In this document: piece after piece, positions 58,533-64,000 of the stretch | Layout: each line of letters opens with the position of its first letter | Numbering within the stretch: the first letter of the stretch is position 1 | NCBI GenBank assembly: GCA_020091685.1 | Contig: CM034594.1 | Location: forward strand, 35,026,433 to 35,090,432 | Source of the DNA: Lutjanus erythropterus | Taxonomy: Eukaryota > Chordata > Actinopteri > Lutjaniformes > Lutjanidae | Direction: 5' to 3' | DNA length: 64,000 bases | Made by a program: the position numbers and the translations under genes | Notes under the pieces: model-generated | Database searches by the model: none | The model's input: the letters and a program-made list of their open reading frames with translations, nothing else | Told to the model about the DNA's origin: nothing

Positions 58533-60831
58533 AGATTTTGTAATGTTGCCAACTTGGTGACTTTCTCGCTAAATCTGGTGACTTTCCAAATCCTCTTGAG
58601 GACTTTTTTGTCAAAAGCAACTAGCGACAAATCTAGTGACTTTTTCTGGCGTTATTGGAGACTTTTCTGGTGTTTTGAAGACTCAGTTGTGAAAGCATAT
58701 AACGTTCTGCAGTTACTGTCCTCAACGAGCAGCTTCGTGCAGCAGTCCCAGCTGCAGTCAGAGCAGAGAGGAGACCCACACCACTCCGCATCCAGACTGC
58801 AAATGATTTGTGCATGTGCAAAGCTGCTCTGGCTTACAGAGCGGGATGTAAATGTAGATGTTTCTTCACTGTCACACAGCCTCAGTCACTTACTCACCTC
58901 GTCCACTGTGTGTGTGCCTCTCTGTGACATAAGCTAAACATCTAGCTAGCTAGCTCATCATCTCTCAGTCTAAAAAATACAGAAAGGAGTGGGAATCAAA
59001 TCTTGAATTCAAAGGCTGGTTGAAGCCATTTATTGGAGATGATCCACGGGTATACTTCCTGTACTGTAAGGCTGATTTCTACGCCAAACTTTGTGATATA
59101 AAAAAACACATGACAACTCAAAAATATACGCAAAAGGCAAAGCCTTATAACAGTTCCATCTAAAGCAAGCTGCCATTAATGAGTAAAAGAACTGACTCTG
59201 CAAAACAGTCTGAAGCCACCATGGCATTAGCTATTGTTGAACACTGTTCCATGCTGGCATGTGATCACATTGGGGAAGCATTTAAAGCTGCTTTCTCAGA
59301 CTCCACTGCTGCTGCTCACTTCAAAATGAACAGGACAAAGTGCACGGAAATGATTAATAGTGTTCTAGCACCATACTTTCTAAAAAAGTTGGTCGCAGAT
59401 ATGGGTGACCAGTGTTTCAGCCTCCTCCTCGATGAGTCCACAGATGTGTTTCTGTGTGCTGTGATAAGGTACTTTAGTGACACCAAACACACAATTGTCT
59501 CAACATTTCTGGGGCTTGTTGAGTTGGAGGGAGGAGATGCCAGATCTATAGCCCGAGCTGTTGTGGCTTTCCTGGAGAAGTGTTGTCTTAAAAAAATAGA
59601 AACTAGGGACTTAAAATGCCTCCATTATGACGGGGATTTAACAGTGGGGCCCATAAAGTCCTGAAGGAAGAGTATGGACTCGGTTTCATGCATTTTGGAC
59701 CAGTGGGAGGAGGTTAAACTGTATTTCACATTCACCAAGTCCAGTGAACACTGTTACATGGCTGAGGTTTTATACTCCATGTACAGTGATCCTCAAAACA
59801 TCTTGTATCTGACTTTCTTGAAGTCAGTGCTGAATGAGGTACAGTTGGCCATCAGGGCTTTAGAGGGAGAGCAGGTAGATCCTCTTTAACTTCTTGACAG
59901 CTTGCTTAGCCTGATAAAGTCTGTGAGTAGCAGGCTGCTGAATCCACTGGCAAATACGGATGTACTCAAAGAGCCAATTCATAGATACCTCAGTCCCAGA
60001 CCGTACCTTGGTTACCTTTTTGAGTCAAAGACAGCTGAGCTCCAACTTGTGCCTGAGGAGAAGAACAATGTTCGAAAGCTGTGTGTGTCTGTGTGTGTGT
60101 CTGTGTTGTCCTCGCCACACTTGAATGCTGAAGTCGTAAGTAAGTAAGTCAGTGGTAAAAAGCAAACTTAGAAATCAAATGTCCTTGCAGACCCTTAAGT
60201 CCATCCTGTATGTCTGATATGGTCTGAAATTGTCTGGTGAGGCTATGAGCACAAGCTTCCTGATAATGTTTTGCAGCTTTATGACACATCAGCTGCTTAC
60301 TCGTTTAAGTCAGTTCCCTCAGTTGCTGAACCTGCCATAGAAAGCCTCGACCAAAATGAAGATGACCTAGTCTTTCTGTGAGCCAGCACAGCATGTGTGT
60401 GGAGGAGGGTCTGAAAAAACAAACAATGAACCTGAATTAGGGCCAGACTAGTTACCATCATTTTCTCACATTGCCATTGACAGTTTTTTCTATTGTCTCT
60501 TTTTGGTTCATTTAGATTGGTAGTGTTGTCAAGTTAAAACCGTCTATACAAAAAATGGTTAAAATATTATAGTTATGGCAAAAAAAAAATCATGTTTTAC
60601 TGTGAGTTGTTGTAGGCTCCTAAGTGGAGCATAATGTTAGAAACTAAACCAAACCTAAGAACACTAAGTCTCTCTTTTGGGTCACTTTGCTGGTCCCAAG
60701 TCCGGGTAAAAGAGCATGCAAATAGCCAATTATGCAAATTAGGTGATGATGTCATTTAGTGACTTCTAGCGACTTTTAGGACAGCCAGTAGCTACTTCCG
60801 TTACTGAGGAGCTGGCAACACTGAGATTTTG
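58533..60831 (+). mobile_element. hAT-type DNA transposon, dead copy with 8-bp target duplication
   Basis: The element runs from 58541 to 60823 (2283 bp). AGATTTTG is present on both sides (58533-58540 and 60824-60831), a perfect 8-bp duplication as expected for hAT. The right end reads CAGTGTTGCCAGC on the minus strand; the left end reads TAATGTTGCCAAC. GTGACTTT motifs recur in the left sub-terminal region, with related GTGACTTC and GCGACTTT near the right end. It lies 3' of grm5 in the same orientation. Confidence 0.93.
58956..60380 (+). pseudogene. hAT transposase, broken
   Basis: The transposase moved the element by cut and paste; this copy cannot. Frame 1 runs KKYRKEWESNLEFKGWLKPF with a CxxC pair later (LYCKADFYAKLCD) and KKHMTTQKYTQK, a BED-like zinc finger whose spacing looks altered. 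It stops at a TAA (about 59161), then continues MSKRTDSAKQSEATMALAIV and DQCFSLLLDESTD (59179-59664). The Asp of LLLDESTD is where hAT enzymes carry the first catalytic acid. After a TGA at 59662 the frame resumes (59674-59889), but the stretch with the cysteine/His-rich core and the second acid is missing, which suggests an internal deletion. A further in-frame TAA (59887) precedes 59902-60147. That part ends in a GTGTCT-rich expansion and frameshifts; the tail SLDQNEDDLVFL is readable near 60340. Confidence 0.85.
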
Positions 60832-62783
60832 TTACCTTTAGACAGATCCAGGTTAGCTGGTTCCCAATTTTTCCTGTTTTTATGTAAACTAAGCTAACTA
60901 GCTGCTGGTGGTAGCTTGGCAAAACAAACAAACAAAAAAACAAAACAAAAAACAAACAAAAAAAAAACGATTCAGCAGATTTCACTGTCAGACTTTTCCT
61001 TTATAACCTCCAGCTTCTTGGCTCTGAACTGTAGTTGGGAGTTTTTAACTGATGTGTAACTTAGCTGGTAACTAGTTAACTAGTTTTAGTGGTCTGGACC
61101 ACATGGCAAGACAAAGGCAAGGCGTTCAGGTGTGGTTCACAAAACAGGAGCTCTGTTTCTCCTTACAACTACTATACTTATTTTAATATTCAAAGTAATT
61201 CAGCAATGAAGTTAAAATATCAGCTTGTGTAGCCAACAAACAAGGTTTCAAAAGCAAAATGAATATTTTCTTAAATTTCAAATTATGGCATTTTGCTAGG
61301 AACTTCAAGCAGAAGACTGGGCTGGAAACACTGTTAATGGCAATCAATGATCTGCCAGATGTTCAAACACATACAGCTCTCATAAAGACTATAATAATAC
61401 CAGGTAGAAATGTCTCAGCTGGCATGTTTTAAGTGAACGAAAAGCCAAATTTTCTCCTTTACACCCCCATATATACTACTGTGAATTGTGCTCTGTGTTT
61501 TGTCCTGTTAGAAAACCAGAGTGAGCATTTTACTTCCTACATTTGCAAATTAATAGTGATTGTAGTAGATCGTCTAACTTTTTGTGTGACATTTCAAGAA
61601 AAACATACACTGAAATAAACCCATGTAGTACCGTGAGTAATCTCTTACAGTGTCTCACAACATCCATCTACAGTAATTAATGTTGAGTGTTGTTTGTTCC
61701 CATGTAACTGGTATGTTGTCTCTATATATAAAGTCTGTGTGGGCAAAGGGAGTCATCAGGCATGTGGTTAACAGTGAGTGTCAGGCTGTGCGTGTGTGTG
61801 TGCGCGGACATACGTATCTGCTGCATGTATATACATAGTGCGCCTGTGTGGGCATGGACATATGCGTGAGGAAGGTGAAAACATTTCATTTCACAGCACT
61901 GCGGCTCCGTTGTGTGTAGGTGTATGCGTATGGCTGAGGTAACTGACCGTGAAGCCACTCCAGAGGACTTAATTTAAATGTGAAGGATGTAACATTAACA
62001 CCACAAGGCTGGAGTGGCCAACCCCACTCTGTGATGGAGTGGCTCCACCCACACCTCCAACTTAATGAAATGCTGCTCTGGCATCCTCCGTGGGTAACGA
62101 AGCACAGAAAAAGGGAATATAGTCAGACACAATATGAACAGTTAAACCCTCTCAACTCAAATCATTACATAGCTCCCATCAAGTGGAACTAAAATATTTT
62201 TAACACACTGGCTCAAAGTGTTTTTTTGGAAGTGATACATAAGCAACATGAGGCACCAAATGGCTCTCAGACTGCATGTTAATGTATAAATGAAAGGCAA
62301 TTTAGTCACAGATGTTCATGACGTATTTAACAGCTTCAAACATGACTCAACCAGTCTGAACTGAGGACCGGAGCGAATGCTCTCGTTAATTACTTTTATT
62401 ATTGCACTTATATTAAATTCAGTAATTCATTCAGAGTTGAAATTTGCATAAATCTGGTGTTAACCTCTTCAAAACACAGGAACCATCAGGCTCCGATGGA
62501 AGGGAGTTATGCAGCAGGGAGAGAGGAACTGTGAAGGGAATACAAAGAAGGGAAATATACATGGAGACATTATGCTCACACATACTGTACGCCTGTAAAC
62601 ACACACACTCACACACCCCGTCATGCAGGCATGAGCTGAAAGGATTAGATATTCAGGCAAAAATACCAAATATCTTGTAGTTCCAGCTTATCAAGTAGGA
62701 GGATCTGTTGTTTCTTGCTTTGTTATATCATTGTGAATTCATTATATTTGAATTTTTACTGTTTTTGGACAGTGCAAGCAATC
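60832..62783. other. Intergenic DNA, no gene recognised
   Basis: An A/C-rich run (60916-60968, AAACA units) and short TG-rich patches (61780-61805) are the only structure seen. Confidence 0.6.
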
Positions 62784-63377
62784 AAAGGGACAGTTCGTCC
62801 TACAATTGAAAATGCATATGTTTCCTCTGCCCTGTAGTGCTATTTATTCATCAAGATAGTTATGGTGTGAGTTGCCAAGTTTTGGAGATGTCGGCTCAAC
62901 AGCAGTGTCTCTTTCGAGTAGTCATGACCCAGGTGCTCAAGATAATCCACAGACCTTGTTGTGAGCAGTTTCATGTAGAAACTATTTTCTTTCCACCAAA
63001 CTACACCCACCAGCTATATCACTGTATAGAAGGAAGCATGCATCTGCTCATGGAAGAGAGGCTTGTGCTTGTGTCAGGAGGGTAAACATTAATGGTGTAG
63101 CTGTAACGTTAGCACCACTGAGCTAGCTAGCAAGTATGGTGGGTAGAAAGACAAAACTGCTAACGTTATAGCTCAGCCAAGCAAGACACCTTTTTTTTTA
63201 TAACATATATATATATGGGGTGGCTTATTTGTCTTTAATTTTACAGGACAGCTGAAGATATGACAGTAAAGTGGGATATCTGCAAAATTCAGAAATTCAC
63301 ACCAAAACAGTTTAGATGGAAAAATAACAGTACAGGCTAGATGAAAAATATGTCTTGTTTTAAGGCTGTCCCTTTAA
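62784..63377. mobile_element. Family B MITE, copy 3
   Basis: It begins AAAGGGACAGTTCGTCCTAC and ends GTTTTAAGGCTGTCCCTTT. The left interior has TGGTGTGAGTTGCCAAGTTT. The right has AATTCACACCAAAACAGTTT. The long interior (CAAGATAATCCACAGACCTT, TGTGAGCAGTTTCATGTAGA) is more complete than in the other copies. Confidence 0.85.
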
Positions 63378-63558
63378 AATAAGTCACACTGGGCTCTGGG
63401 AAACATTTTAATGACATTTTGAGACCAAAACAGAGAATAGAGTATACAGGTTCTCAGCTGCATAGAGTACGTGTTCCACACAAGTGTGGTAGATCATCAT
63501 CTTTAGTGGTCGCATGGTGAAGTCCGTGGACAAATCCGCAAGGTCACAACAAATTAGA

Positions 63559-63880
63559 TCAGGGGTGTCAAACTCATTTTGGTTCAGGGGCCACAAACAG
63601 CCCAATTTGATCTCAAGTGGGCCGAACCAGTAAAATTAAAGCATAATCTATCGATTATTCTGCCGATTAATTGAGTAATCAGATAAGAAATATTGTGTGT
63701 TCTGCACGTTCTGTTTTTCTATTACATTACTTTTGCTTTATTTAAGAACAATGGTAAATTGGTAAATTGCTAAAGTAAAAAATACTCAGTAAAGTAACTT
63801 TACTTTTACTGTAGATGTACTCTTACTGTTTCTACTTTACTTTCTACTTTTTTTTTCAAGTACAAAGGTAAAAGTGAAGG
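63559..63880. repeat. Dispersed repeats: GGGGTGTCAAACTCATT type and ATTAATCGATT/AGTACTTGAG fragments
   Basis: CAGGGGTGTCAAACTCATTT, GGTTCAGGGGCCACAAACAG and CCAATTTGATCTCAAGTGGG form a widespread vertebrate/fish repeat. It is followed by CTATCGATTATTCTGCCGAT (family H-like) and AGTAAAAAATACTCAGTAAA with TTTACTTTTACTGTAGATGT. Confidence 0.65.
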
Positions 63881-64000
63881 TAGTAATGTTTGCAGAAACC
63901 ACAAACAGAAGATGTAACTCACTCTTTTAACTGAAACAGTCACCAGAATGTTTTGTTCACATGTTAAAATCAAATTTGTCTTCTGGAGCAGGACAGACGC

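Larger units (their letters stand above)
55441..58540. other. Intergenic DNA with repeats, no gene recognised
   Basis: It contains a CCT/CCA-rich stretch (55540-55720), a family I MITE fragment (56060-56280), the tandem duplication at 56533-56975 embedded in an AAGTACTTGAGTAAA-type repeat (56450-57060), and a short 15-bp tandem repeat at 57931-57965. The rest is AT-rich. Confidence 0.65.

Noticed and set aside
58554..58937. 127-codon frame as an N-terminal transposase domain
   Set aside because: It translates the non-coding sub-terminal repeats of the hAT element and matches no part of a transposase; recognisable protein begins near 58956.

Overview
The window looks like genomic DNA from a bony fish, probably a spiny-rayed teleost. 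It shows split genes with GT/AG introns, dense (CA)n/(TG)n/(GA)n microsatellites, and many short inverted-repeat DNA transposons of types common in teleost genomes. I saw no bacterial operons, CRISPR array, rRNA or tRNA.

The one intact host gene is on the + strand: the 3' two-thirds of the metabotropic glutamate receptor 5 gene (grm5). Twelve coding exons between 20970 and 41785 join in one unbroken frame of 936 codons plus a stop. They encode, in order, the end of the glutamate-binding Venus-flytrap domain, the cysteine-rich domain, the seven-helix membrane domain, and a long cytoplasmic tail ending in a Homer-type PPxxF motif and a C-terminal SSL PDZ ligand. The first exon here begins on the last base of a codon. 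About 300 N-terminal residues, the signal peptide and the promoter must therefore lie upstream. Bases 1-20969 read as the 3' part of a very large intron.

Layout: 1-20969 intron with many transposon relics; 20970-24801 five extracellular-domain exons; 24802-30502 long intron; 30503-37086 six exons carrying the membrane domain; 37087-40692 intron; 40693-41785 last coding exon; 41786 onward 3' UTR of unknown length and then about 20 kb of apparently intergenic, repeat-rich DNA. That last part holds a disabled coiled-coil pseudogene (about 54588-55440) and a complete but dead hAT transposon with a perfect 8-bp target duplication (58541-60823).

Other relics are a 2.06-kb inverted-repeat element in the upstream intron that still encodes an 86-residue Myb/SANT-like protein (17035-19094), and about a dozen MITE-like elements, several nested in one another. 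I found no convincing new molecular system. The points most worth following are the division of the membrane domain over six exons with transposon-filled introns, the apparent absence of the mammalian mGluR5b cassette exon, a fish-type histidine/proline-rich tail, the unidentified coiled-coil pseudogene, and the SANT-only transposon.
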